From contig NZ_FMYL01000014.1 in NCBI RefSeq assembly GCF_900096955.1, forward strand, positions 1 to 56,209: 56,209 nt of DNA, read 5' to 3'. The position numbers and the translations under genes are program-made. Below the pieces are notes generated by a model that saw only the letters and a program-made list of their open reading frames with translations, searched no databases and was not told the DNA's origin. This document shows, in pieces, positions 38,514 through 46,929 of this stretch. Numbering within the stretch: the stretch's first letter is position 1; the number at the start of each line of letters is the position of its first letter. The stretch is from Acinetobacter boissieri (lineage in GTDB: Bacteria > Pseudomonadota > Gammaproteobacteria > Pseudomonadales > Moraxellaceae).

Positions 38514-39830
38514 ATGAATTTTAAGCCTTATCCGAGTTATAAAAATAGTAGTATTAATTGGTTAGGAGATATTCCTGAGCACTGGCAAAAGGTTAGAACT
38601 AAAGATATTTTTAATTATCGAAAAGAAGAAGCACTTGAAAATGATGAAATTATTACTGCATTTAGAGATGGTCAGGTAACACTACGTAAAAATAGACGTA
38701 GCGATGGGTTCACTAACTCTATTAAAGAACATGGTTATCAACATATCTATAACGGTGATTTAGTTATTCATGAAATGGATGCATTTGCAGGAGCTATTGG
38801 TGTATCTGATTCAAGTGGTAAATCCACTCCTGTTTACACAGTTTGCTATTCAAAAGATCAAAATTCAAATCATCATTTTTATTCTCACTTTTTTCGAACA
38901 ATGGCTAAAATAGGTTTTATTAATAGTTTAGCCAAAGGGATTCGTGTTCGATCTACTGAATTTAGATGGAATGAATCAAAGAATGTCTACTTAGCTTTCC
39001 CCCCTAAAATCGAACAGCATAAAATTGTTTCTTTCCTCGACCAAGAAACCACAAAAATTGACAAACTGATTGCCAAGCAAGAACAACTGATAGAGCTATT
39101 AGAAGAACAGCGTAAATCTGTTATTTCGCACGCCGTGACCAAAGGTTTAGACCCTAATGTAGCTATGAAAGATAGTGGTGTGGAGTGGTTAGGGGAAGTG
39201 CCTGAAAGTTGGTTTACACCTTCAATAAAGCACATATTAGAAATTTCTATTACGGATGGACCACATGAAACCCCTGAATTTGTAGATGAGGGTATTCCCT
39301 TCATCTCAGCAGAGGCTATTTCTAAAGGAAAAATAAATTTTGAAAAAAAGCGTGGCTATATTACAAAAGAGCTAAATGCAATTTATAGTAAAAAATACTC
39401 CCCTAAACTTAATGATATCTATATGGTTAAATCAGGAGCAACAACGGGGAAAGTGGCTTTGGTAGAAACTACAGATATATTTAATATATGGTCACCTTTA
39501 GCAGTATTTAGATGCCATAAAAATAAAATCCTTCCTAAATTTTTATTTTTAGTTTTTAACTCAAGTCACTTTTATGATGCTTTAGTATTAAACTGGAGTT
39601 ATGGAACTCAACAAAATATTGGGATGGGTGTTTTATCAAATATAGAAATACCACTTCCTAGCCTAAATGAACAATCTACAATTATTAACTATTTAGACCA
39701 AGAAAACCAAAAAATGGATATATTGGTTTCCAAACAAAAAGCCTTAATCGAAAAACTCAAAGAATATAGAGCCTCCGTCATCTCTCATGCAGTTACAGGT
39801 AAAATAGATGTACGGGAATGGGTCGCATGA
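38514..39830 (+). CDS. hsdS: type I restriction-modification specificity subunit HsdS
   Basis: Determines the bipartite recognition sequence. The 438 residues hold two target-recognition domains (about 15-160 and 225-385), each followed by a conserved helical spacer: HKIVSFLDQETTKIDKLIAK with EEQRKSVISHAVTKG (about 165-205), and STIINYLDQENQKMDIL with LKEYRASVISHAVTGK (about 390-430). The internal repeat SGVEWLGEVPESW mirrors the N-terminal SSINWLGDIPEHW, showing the circular symmetry of a normal full-length subunit. The recognition sequence cannot be deduced from the protein. Confidence 0.95.
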   Translation: MNFKPYPSYKNSSINWLGDIPEHWQKVRTKDIFNYRKEEALENDEIITAFRDGQVTLRKNRRSDGFTNSIKEHGYQHIYNGDLVIHEMDAFAGAIGVSDSSGKSTPVYTVCYSKDQNSNHHFYSHFFRTMAKIGFINSLAKGIRVRSTEFRWNESKNVYLAFPPKIEQHKIVSFLDQETTKIDKLIAKQEQLIELLEEQRKSVISHAVTKGLDPNVAMKDSGVEWLGEVPESWFTPSIKHILEISITDGPHETPEFVDEGIPFISAEAISKGKINFEKKRGYITKELNAIYSKKYSPKLNDIYMVKSGATTGKVALVETTDIFNIWSPLAVFRCHKNKILPKFLFLVFNSSHFYDALVLNWSYGTQQNIGMGVLSNIEIPLPSLNEQSTIINYLDQENQKMDILVSKQKALIEKLKEYRASVISHAVTGKIDVREWVA

Positions 39831-39897
39831 ATTTTACACTAAATTGTAAATCTAGCTTTACTTTAATCGCACACGCTTGCATGATTATAACCAACAT

Positions 39898-39955
39898 ACC
39901 TGCCATGCCTATGTTCAAGCTTGCTTGTTCACGCACAAATCGGCAGGTTTTTTTT
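39898..39955 (+). terminator. possible terminator between hsdS and hsdR
   Basis: ACCTGCC (39898-39904) pairs with GGCAGGT (39942-39948), enclosing an inner CAAGC/GCTTG hairpin, and is followed by a run of eight T. It could separate expression of hsdR from hsdMS. Confidence 0.45.
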
Positions 39956-40074
39956 GCCTAAAAATATGGGTCATGTGTTGCAAATTTAGTCAGCACATGA
40001 CGGTCTAAACTAGAGTACCTATACCCATTTTTGCAGAAAGCATTGCAACAAAGCTAAAAAATAAGGACATAAAA

Positions 40075-43000
40075 TTGAGCATTTTTTCAGACAAAGCACA
40101 TTATGAAAGTCACTTAGAACGCTATATTGTAGATAAACTTGAGGCACAAGGGTGGCTTGTTGGTCAGAGCAAAAACTACAATACAGAATATGCACTCTAC
40201 CCGACCGACTTAATACAGTGGATTAAAACCACTCAGCCTGAAAAGTGGGAAAAGCTATATGCACTGAATGCCGATAATACAGAAAAACGCATACTCGACC
40301 GTTTAGACACAGAGCTCAATAAAAAAGGCATGATCCACATTTTTAGACATGGCTTTCAAATTGCAGGTGCAGGTACAATAGAGCTCAGTGAAAGTGCTCC
40401 TGAAGATCAACGTAACCCAACAGTTATAGCAAACTACGAAGCGAATATTTTACGTGTTGTACCACAGTTAAAATATAACCCAACACGAGAGTTCGCAATA
40501 GACTTGGTTTTCTTTATAAACGGTTTGCCAATGGCAACTGTAGAAATAAAAACAGAGTTTAACCAGTCCTTAGAACATGCCATTCAGCAATACAAAAATG
40601 ACCGCAAGCCAATAGATCCGAAAAGCAAACGTAAAGAGCCTTTACTACTGCCTAAAAGAGGTGCAGTGGTTCACTTTGCACTGTCTGAGTCAGAAATTGC
40701 CATGACAACGGCGTTAGATGGTGAAAATACGTATTTCCTACCCTTTAATAAGGGCAATAATGGACATGCAGGGAACCCACCTGCCAATTTAAACTTAGGT
40801 GAAGATTACCCTATTGCCTATTTTTGGGATACCGTGTGTCAAAAAGATAACTGGCTTAAAATATTTCATCACTTTGTTTACATAGAAAAGAAAAGCAAAG
40901 TTGACTTATATGGAAGATGGACAGAACAACAAAGAGTCATTTTTCCAAGATACCACCAGTTTGATGCCGTAAATAAAATCATTGCTGATGTAAAACAAAA
41001 TGGCACAGGTTTAAACTACCTATGTGAGCACAGTGCAGGCTCGGGAAAAACATCGACCATTTCATGGATATGCCATTCGCTCATTCGTTTACGACATCAT
41101 AACGGCGAACCATTTTATAATTCAATTATTGTGGTGACAGACAGAACCGTACTCGATGACCAGTTACAAGAAGCGATTCAGCAATTAGACCATCAAAAAG
41201 GATTAATTGCAGCGATTAACCGTAATGACAAAGAGCACTCAGGAAAGTCTAAAAGTAAACAATTAGAAGAAGCACTACTTTCAAATAAACAAATTATTAT
41301 TGTCACGATTCAAACATTTCCGCATGTAATGGAAGCCATACTCACCAATACCAGTCTAAGTGATCTAAAATACGGTATTGTGATTGACGAAGCACATACA
41401 TCACAGACAGGTGCAACGGCGTCAAAACTACAAGCAACGCTTGCTTTACAGTCAGGTACTGAAATGGAAAACCTGACCATTGAGGAGTTACTTGAGAAAA
41501 TTCAGCAATCAAGAGAACAATCTAAAAATATAAGCCACTTTGCATTTACAGCAACGCCAAAACACTCCACAAAAATGCTTTTTGGACGGACTAAAAATAA
41601 CTTGCCTGCCACAAGCGATAATTTGCCACAATCATTCCACCTATACTCACAACGCCAAGCCATAGAGGAAGGTTTTATCTTAGATGTACTCAAAGGCTAT
41701 GTGCCCTATAAGACGGCGTTTAAACTTGTTGGAGATGACATAAAAAGCCAAGATCGTGTAGAAGCAAAAACAGCAAAAAAAGCGTTAGCACGTTGGATGA
41801 CACTCCATGCCACGAATGTGACACAAAAAGTTAAATTTATTATCGAACACTTTCATCATAATGTTGTTCACCTACTCAATGGTCAAGCCAAAGCAATGAT
41901 TGTGACCAGTTCACGACCTGCGGCGGCACGCTATAAACTCGCATTAGATAAATATATTGATGAGCACCCTGAATATAGCCAATATCGTGTGCTTATTGCC
42001 TTCTCAGGGAAAATGACAGGTCATCAGATCAAACATGAAGTTGATGAAACGGTTGGTGGTGGTAAAATATTTAATGTAAGTAATGATGCTGAGTTTACTG
42101 AAGCAAATATGAATGTAGACATTCCAAGCTCAGATTTACGTATTACTTTTGACCGACCTGAGTATCGCTTAATGGTGGTTGCCAATAAGTTTCAAACAGG
42201 CTTTGACCAACCTAAGCTATGTGCAATGTATTTAGATAAAGTGATTGCCAATGAGGTTGAGGTAGTACAAACTCTTTCTCGCTTAAACCGTACAACGACA
42301 GGTAAAGATCAGACGTTTATTATTGATTTTGTGAATGACCCCAAATGGGTTTTGCAGTGCTTTCAAAAGTATGACAACGGTGCTGAAATTTTTGATGTAC
42401 AAGACCCAAATGCGGTTTACACCATTAAAGATAATATTGAAGCATTGAATCTGATTATTGAGTCTGACTTAGAACAGTTTAAGAAAGCACGATTTGAAAC
42501 AGCACTGAGTATTGCTAAAGATCAATTTGAAGAACAAAGCCACCCAACACTCTTTAAAGCAACAGATCGCATTGTGAGGTCATTTAATGAAGCACTTAAA
42601 AAGCTTCAAAATGAAATGGCGACACAACTAGAAAAAAGTAAACAGGCACAGCAAGACGGAAATAAAGACGGTATTCAAAAAGCTGACTTTGAGATTGAAA
42701 AAATAGATATAGAACAACAAAAGCTACTACGTTTTAAAGGTGATTTATCTAAATTTACTCGTATTTACTTTTATGTTGCTCAACTGATTAATTTAGGTGA
42801 CCCTGAGCTAGAAAACTTTGCTGCATTTGCGAAACTTGTAGCAAAGCGACTTAATGGTATCTCTGCTAAAGAAATTGACCTATCAGGCTTGGTATTAACG
42901 GGTTATAGTCTGCAAAAGAAAAACTTTAAAGATGATGAAACCGAAGACACGGAAGCAGAACCACTTCAACCTATTCAAGGTGGTGGCGGTGGTGAAGTCA

Positions 43001-43344
43001 GCCCTAAAAAAAGAGCCTATTTAAAAGAAATTATCGAACTCATTTCTCAAGCCTTTGGTGATATATCTACTTATGAAGAACAGGCAATATATGTTAATCA
43101 TTTGGCAACCATATTGCGTAAAAATGAAATTGTCATGGCACAAGTTGAAAACAATAAAGAAGAACTTGCTTTACAAGGTAATCTTCCTTCAGCAACCAAG
43201 AAAGCCATCATTCAAGCCTTATCTTCACATAAAGACTTATCTACATTGTTATTAAGAAACGATACTCAATCACTAGAAAGTGTGACGAAAGTACTTTACA
43301 AGCTTCTGAGAACAGGCGATGACGTTGATACTAGGCTAATGTAG
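40075..43344 (+). CDS. hsdR: type I restriction-modification endonuclease/translocase HsdR
   Basis: Motor and nuclease subunit that cuts unmodified DNA after ATP-driven translocation. The 1089 residues have an N-terminal PD-(D/E)xK nuclease (FAIDLVFFINGLPMATVEIKTEF, about 140-162, with D and E-x-K), a SF2 helicase with Walker A SAGSGKTST (about 320), DEAH box VIDEAHTSQTG (about 438), FAFTATPKHS, and motif region FQTGFDQPKLCAMYLDK near 705, then a C-terminal HsdM/S-contacting domain. TTG 40075 is the start, with AAGGA 8-10 bases upstream. All catalytic motifs appear intact. Last gene of the island. Confidence 0.95.
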   Translation: MSIFSDKAHYESHLERYIVDKLEAQGWLVGQSKNYNTEYALYPTDLIQWIKTTQPEKWEKLYALNADNTEKRILDRLDTELNKKGMIHIFRHGFQIAGAGTIELSESAPEDQRNPTVIANYEANILRVVPQLKYNPTREFAIDLVFFINGLPMATVEIKTEFNQSLEHAIQQYKNDRKPIDPKSKRKEPLLLPKRGAVVHFALSESEIAMTTALDGENTYFLPFNKGNNGHAGNPPANLNLGEDYPIAYFWDTVCQKDNWLKIFHHFVYIEKKSKVDLYGRWTEQQRVIFPRYHQFDAVNKIIADVKQNGTGLNYLCEHSAGSGKTSTISWICHSLIRLRHHNGEPFYNSIIVVTDRTVLDDQLQEAIQQLDHQKGLIAAINRNDKEHSGKSKSKQLEEALLSNKQIIIVTIQTFPHVMEAILTNTSLSDLKYGIVIDEAHTSQTGATASKLQATLALQSGTEMENLTIEELLEKIQQSREQSKNISHFAFTATPKHSTKMLFGRTKNNLPATSDNLPQSFHLYSQRQAIEEGFILDVLKGYVPYKTAFKLVGDDIKSQDRVEAKTAKKALARWMTLHATNVTQKVKFIIEHFHHNVVHLLNGQAKAMIVTSSRPAAARYKLALDKYIDEHPEYSQYRVLIAFSGKMTGHQIKHEVDETVGGGKIFNVSNDAEFTEANMNVDIPSSDLRITFDRPEYRLMVVANKFQTGFDQPKLCAMYLDKVIANEVEVVQTLSRLNRTTTGKDQTFIIDFVNDPKWVLQCFQKYDNGAEIFDVQDPNAVYTIKDNIEALNLIIESDLEQFKKARFETALSIAKDQFEEQSHPTLFKATDRIVRSFNEALKKLQNEMATQLEKSKQAQQDGNKDGIQKADFEIEKIDIEQQKLLRFKGDLSKFTRIYFYVAQLINLGDPELENFAAFAKLVAKRLNGISAKEIDLSGLVLTGYSLQKKNFKDDETEDTEAEPLQPIQGGGGGEVSPKKRAYLKEIIELISQAFGDISTYEEQAIYVNHLATILRKNEIVMAQVENNKEELALQGNLPSATKKAIIQALSSHKDLSTLLLRNDTQSLESVTKVLYKLLRTGDDVDTRLM

Positions 43345-43362
43345 TCTTATTATGTATATTTG

Positions 43363-43386
43363 ATACCCCTATATTTATAGGGGTAT
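43363..43386. terminator. perfect hairpin after hsdR
   Basis: ATACCCCTATA and TATAGGGGTAT are exact complements with a two-base spacer, 19 bases beyond the hsdR stop. No T-run follows. Bases 43387-43580 are AT-rich and hold the arm-type sites listed next, nothing else I can name. Confidence 0.5.
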
Positions 43387-43502
43387 GTAATCTAATAAAT
43401 TGTTTTAATTCGGGTTGTTTGCAGAAAAAATGATTTACAATAATTTTTTTCATCATGTAATACGTAAGCAGCAGCTCTAAATATTATTTTAACCTTGTTG
43501 AA

Positions 43503-43523
43503 TTAGTTGCATTTTAGTTGCAA
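43503..43523. repeat. arm-type integrase-binding candidates, right end
   Basis: TTAGTTGCA (43503-43511) and TTTAGTTGCAA (43513-43523) repeat the AGTTGCA motif found three times inside the left end, 60-80 bases from the core site attR. Confidence 0.55.
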
Positions 43524-43583
43524 TTATTCTTTTTTAAAATTAAGTATTTGTTTTAATTATAATAGGTTTTTTTAATTACATTC

Positions 43584-43596
43584 TGTATTGGAAAGT
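43584..43596. other. attR of the mnmE island
   Basis: Exact second copy of TGTATTGGAAAGT. The extended site (43581-43598) encodes the last residues FCIGK plus a TGA stop, which is probably the original host end of mnmE. Confidence 0.85.
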
Positions 43597-43768
43597 GAAT
43601 AAAAGGATTTTTCGATAATACATATTGAATTTATTGCTTAACCTTTATGTAAAGTCGATTGCTTTTATTTCATTTAGTCTATATTGTATTTGATATTGAA
43701 CACCGACAGTGATTCAAAATAAACACGCGTATTTGTTTTAGAAATTGAAAGATTTTAAACAGTATTTT

Positions 43769-44035
43769 ATGGTTACGAAAAATAGCACACTTCTTAAAAT
43801 GTGCATGAATTGGTATAAATTGGAAAAAATTGTAAATCGCATAGCTATCGCAATAAATGGCGAAGAAATCCATGTAAAGATTATTCCCCATCAAAAACGT
43901 CAAAACACTTCTACAGGTTTTATGCAGGTAGAAGTTGGAAAGAAGATTCTCTTAGAATCAGGCCAAGAAATAGACTTGAACTTAGATGGAAAAAGTTTTT
44001 ACACTGCATTTAATCAAATGTATAGATTAATTTAA
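43769..44035 (+). CDS. hypothetical protein next to the island
   Basis: I do not recognise a family. The 88-residue protein (from ATG 43769; a TTG at 43745 would add 8) is basic in its first half and contains VEVGKKILLESGQEIDLNLDGKSFYTAF, with no signal peptide or membrane segment. No clear ribosome site precedes either start. It lies just outside attR and before the cold shock gene. It may be a host gene that normally follows mnmE, but I cannot confirm that. Confidence 0.45.
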   Translation: MVTKNSTLLKMCMNWYKLEKIVNRIAIAINGEEIHVKIIPHQKRQNTSTGFMQVEVGKKILLESGQEIDLNLDGKSFYTAFNQMYRLI

Positions 44036-44041
44036 TTTGCT

Positions 44042-44063
44042 AATACAGTCTTAAGACTGTATT
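44042..44063. repeat. 22-bp perfect palindrome before csp gene
   Basis: AATACAGTCTT followed without a gap by its exact reverse complement. It sits 7 bases after the hypothetical gene and about 120 before the cold shock gene. Possible terminator of the former, though no T-run follows, or a dimeric operator. Confidence 0.7.
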
Positions 44064-44180
44064 CTACCCACTAGAATTTGGTTTTTCATTATAATTATTA
44101 CGCAGTCTTTAATATAAAATTTCTACGTCTAATTTGAGATTTCAATATTCTGGTATTTTTACTAGGAAGAGGACATACAC

Positions 44181-44390
44181 ATGTCAAATGTACAAAACGG
44201 CGTTGTTAAATGGTTTAATGACACTAAAGGCTTTGGTTTTATTCAAGCAGAAGATGGTCAAGACGTATTTGCTCACTTCAAAAACATTAAATCAGAAGGT
44301 TTCAAAAGCTTAACTGAAGGTCAACGCGTACAGTTTACTGTAACTCAAGGCCAAAAAGGTTTACAAGCTGAAGATATCCGTCCGCTTTAA
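44181..44390 (+). CDS. cold shock protein, CspA family
   Basis: Single-domain nucleic-acid chaperone that melts RNA structure, induced by cold or other stress in many bacteria. The 69 residues form one cold shock domain with RNP1 as KGFGFIQ (about 16-22) and RNP2 as DVFAHFKN (about 29-36; Ala replaces the common Val). A strong AGGAAGAGG ribosome site precedes the ATG. A possible -10 TATAAT at 44090-44095 would give an untranslated leader of about 80 bases, in which csp mRNAs often have structure. A terminator follows. Confidence 0.95.
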   Translation: MSNVQNGVVKWFNDTKGFGFIQAEDGQDVFAHFKNIKSEGFKSLTEGQRVQFTVTQGQKGLQAEDIRPL

Positions 44391-44412
44391 TATATTTTAA
44401 TAAAATATATCG

Positions 44413-44446
44413 AGTCTATTCGCTGAATGCGAGTAGACTTTTTTTA
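44413..44446 (+). terminator. intrinsic terminator of csp gene
   Basis: AGTCTATTCGC pairs with GCGAGTAGACT around TGAAT, followed by a run of eight T. Confidence 0.85.
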
Positions 44447-44622
44447 TGATTAAAACAATGGTACTTTATAATTTTATTGAAAAATCAACGTAGCCTGAGA
44501 GGCTATTGTAAAAATAATTACGTAGAAAATAAGTACAAATATTACGAATAATGTTGCAAATCCACATATAGCAAAGCACCTTCAGCTAATATATTTATTA
44601 TAAAATCATAAAAGAGTACATC

Positions 44623-46125
44623 ATGAAATATCAAACCATTGCATTGATTATTGCTTGTAGCTTATCTACAGCAGTTATTGCATCAGCACCAAGAGAAAAG
44701 AGCTACTCACTCCAATTCGATGCTAAAAACTATAAAATTGAAGAGTTAGATATTAATGGCCAATCGTTAAAAGTACGTGCTTATACCAATATTGTTTACG
44801 TAAAACATCCAGTAGATACGAAGTATGAAGTCATGAATATTTATATCCCAGACGCATATTTTAATCATCAGCAAATCAATGGATTTGATGCTACAAATGC
44901 GCCAATTTTCTTCCCAAATGAAGTCGGTGGATACATGCCTGCCGAGCCTGCAACATTGGTTGGGAGAAAAATGGGTGGTCGTAATCCAACAGAGCAAAAC
45001 AAAGTCGCAGGTATTAGTAGTACACCAAGTACAGCAGCATATGCACTGTACCAAGGCTATGTGGTTGCTTCAGCAGGTGCGCGTGGTCGTACTGCAACAA
45101 CAGGTAAAGCACCTGCAGCAATTGTTGATTTAAAAGCTGCTGTTCGCTATTTAAAGTACAATGATAAAAATATGCCAGGCGATGCCAATAAGATTATTTC
45201 TAATGGTACTAGCGCAGGTGGTGCAATGTCAGCCCTACTTGGTGCAACAGGTGATGCTAAAGATTATATGCCTTATCTGAAAAAGCTTGGTGCAGCCAAT
45301 ACCAGCGATCGTATTTTTGCAGTGTCTGCTTATTGCCCAATTACTAATTTAGATCATGCAGACATGGCTTATGAGTGGCAATTAAATGGTATTCATGACT
45401 ATAAAAAAATAAATATAAGTATGTTGGACTATAAAGTTGAACGTAAAGAAACAGCCGGTGTGCTGAGTCAAGAGCAAATTCGTGTGTCTAATGATTTAAA
45501 AGCTCAATTTCCAAACTATGTAAATCAGCTCAGTTTAGTTTCACCGCAAAAACAGCCATTACATCTGACTCAAGATGGCAGTGGTACATTTAAAGACCTG
45601 ATTAAGCAATACCTGATTAAATCAGCACAAACTGCAATTGATCAGGGGCAAGATCTATCTCAATACACATGGATTAAAAAAGATGGTCAGCATGTGACAG
45701 ATTTGAACTACGATGACTATTTGGTATACCTACAACGTATGAAAACACCGCCAGCCTTTGATGCACTTGACATATCATCAGGAGAAAACCAAGAGTTTGG
45801 CACAGAAAAAATAGATAAACAGCACTTTACTACCTATGGTTTTCAACATAGTACAGCTCAAGGTACACTTGCTGATCCAAAAATTATTAAAATGATGAAC
45901 CCTATGCCTTATATTGGGCAAAAAAACGTTCATACCAGTGAATACTGGAGAATTCGTCATGGTGCATATGACAAAGACACTAGTCTTGCGATACCTGTCA
46001 TTTTAGCAACTAAATTACAAAATACAGGATCAAATGTTGATTTTGCTTTACCTTGGGGGAAACCACACAGTGGTGATTATGATTTAGCAGAATTATTTGC
46101 TTGGATTAATAAAATCAGTAGATAA
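44623..46125 (+). CDS. secreted tannase/feruloyl-esterase-like alpha/beta hydrolase
   Basis: Resembles bacterial (subtype B) tannases, serine esterases that hydrolyse galloyl esters. The 500-residue protein has a signal peptide (MKYQTIALIIACSLSTAVIASA), an alpha/beta-hydrolase fold with nucleophile motif SNGTSAGGAMS (Ser near 197), a large inserted region (about 240-400) as tannases have, and a C-terminal WGKPHSGDYDL that probably supplies the catalytic His. Acidic residue before it is likely in SNVDFALPWG. A plant-polyphenol or related ester is the probable substrate. The family match is by eye, so other esterase functions are possible. Single gene. Confidence 0.7.
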   Translation: MKYQTIALIIACSLSTAVIASAPREKSYSLQFDAKNYKIEELDINGQSLKVRAYTNIVYVKHPVDTKYEVMNIYIPDAYFNHQQINGFDATNAPIFFPNEVGGYMPAEPATLVGRKMGGRNPTEQNKVAGISSTPSTAAYALYQGYVVASAGARGRTATTGKAPAAIVDLKAAVRYLKYNDKNMPGDANKIISNGTSAGGAMSALLGATGDAKDYMPYLKKLGAANTSDRIFAVSAYCPITNLDHADMAYEWQLNGIHDYKKINISMLDYKVERKETAGVLSQEQIRVSNDLKAQFPNYVNQLSLVSPQKQPLHLTQDGSGTFKDLIKQYLIKSAQTAIDQGQDLSQYTWIKKDGQHVTDLNYDDYLVYLQRMKTPPAFDALDISSGENQEFGTEKIDKQHFTTYGFQHSTAQGTLADPKIIKMMNPMPYIGQKNVHTSEYWRIRHGAYDKDTSLAIPVILATKLQNTGSNVDFALPWGKPHSGDYDLAELFAWINKISR

Positions 46126-46139
46126 ATTTGATGTAATTT

Positions 46140-46182
46140 GCAAAAGCAGTATGATTTTTTACACAGATCATGCTGTATTTGC
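46140..46182 (+). terminator. imperfect hairpin after tannase-like gene
   Basis: GCAAAAGCAGTATGAT pairs with ATCATGCTGTATTTGC with three irregular positions. No long T-run follows, so termination is only possible. Confidence 0.35.
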
Positions 46183-46209
46183 ATTATGCTCAAAACTTTA
46201 TAAGTAGAA

Positions 46210-46917
46210 ATGGTTGATCTCATGCGCCAGTTATTTTTATGTGTTGTTGCTGTTCTTTGCCAAAGTGTTTTTGCAGATGTACAAAGCCTTAAACAAAGAA
46301 TAAGTTTACAATATCCAAAATTGGCTTTGACTGATCTGATGACTACACCTATCGATCATCTTTATAGCGCACGACTTGATGGCCAGGTGGTTTATCTCGA
46401 TGAAAGTGGCGAGTATTTATTTACAGGTGCTATTTTACGTTTAAAAGATCAAAAAAATATCACACAAGAGCTATTACAAAACAAAGCTTCTAATTTATGG
46501 GCTACTTTACCATTGCAAGATGCTATACCAATTGTGAAAGGTACAGGACAACATAAGATCGCGGTGTTTTCAGATCCAAATTGTCCATATTGCCAGCAAC
46601 TTGAACGTGAATTAAGCAGATTAAATGACGTAACAATCTATATTTTTATGTACCCACTCAGACCACAATCGGAAAAACTGACTAAACAAGTGTGGTGTAG
46701 TCCTAACTCATCGTATGCTTGGCAAAAGCTGATGCAACAAGGCATTAACCCTGTCGCATCTTTGAATTGTCAAAATCCTATAGAACGCAACTTAGCATTG
46801 GGCCAACGACTTGGTTTTAATGGAACCCCGAGTATTGTTTTTGCCAATGGAGAAAGCAATATAGGGTTCCTTTCAGCAGACCAAATTCAAAGCTTTTGGC
46901 GACAACATGGTTTATAG
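46210..46917 (+). CDS. periplasmic thiol:disulfide interchange protein, DsbC-like
   Basis: Likely disulfide isomerase or reductase in the periplasm. The 235-residue protein has a signal peptide (LFLCVVAVLCQSVFA), an N-terminal DsbC-type dimerisation domain (about 22-85, with YLDESGEYLFTGAILRL), and a thioredoxin domain with the redox motif CPYC (SDPNCPYCQQLE, near 122) and the cis-proline loop GTPSIVFANG near 205. A second Cys pair (WCSPN and LNCQN) matches the structural disulfide of DsbC/G. ATG 46222 is an alternative start. It would need DsbD, not in this window. Confidence 0.87.
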   Translation: MVDLMRQLFLCVVAVLCQSVFADVQSLKQRISLQYPKLALTDLMTTPIDHLYSARLDGQVVYLDESGEYLFTGAILRLKDQKNITQELLQNKASNLWATLPLQDAIPIVKGTGQHKIAVFSDPNCPYCQQLERELSRLNDVTIYIFMYPLRPQSEKLTKQVWCSPNSSYAWQKLMQQGINPVASLNCQNPIERNLALGQRLGFNGTPSIVFANGESNIGFLSADQIQSFWRQHGL

Positions 46918-46929
46918 AGATTGGTTAAG

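Larger units (their letters stand above)
27753..43596. mobile_element. 15.8 kb integrative genomic island in mnmE
   Basis: Bounded by 13-bp direct repeats at the mnmE 3' end (27753-27765) and at 43584-43596. It begins with a tyrosine integrase next to attL. It carries an AlpA-like regulator, an HTH protein, a DUF927 ATPase, RhuM, Fic, a zinc-ribbon protein and hsdMSR. No conjugation genes are present, so it is an integrative but not self-transmissible element (island or satellite). Host genes of ordinary type flank both sides. It could be mobilised by a helper or spread by transformation; that is inference. Confidence 0.85.

Noticed and set aside
39827..39961. 44-codon frame overlapping the hsdS stop codon.
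   Set aside because: No recognisable motif, and it coincides with a terminator-like stem. Kept only as a possible leader peptide in a finding.
27753..43596. CRISPR array or retron within the island.
   Set aside because: The repeat arrays lack regular spacer structure and there are no cas or reverse transcriptase genes.
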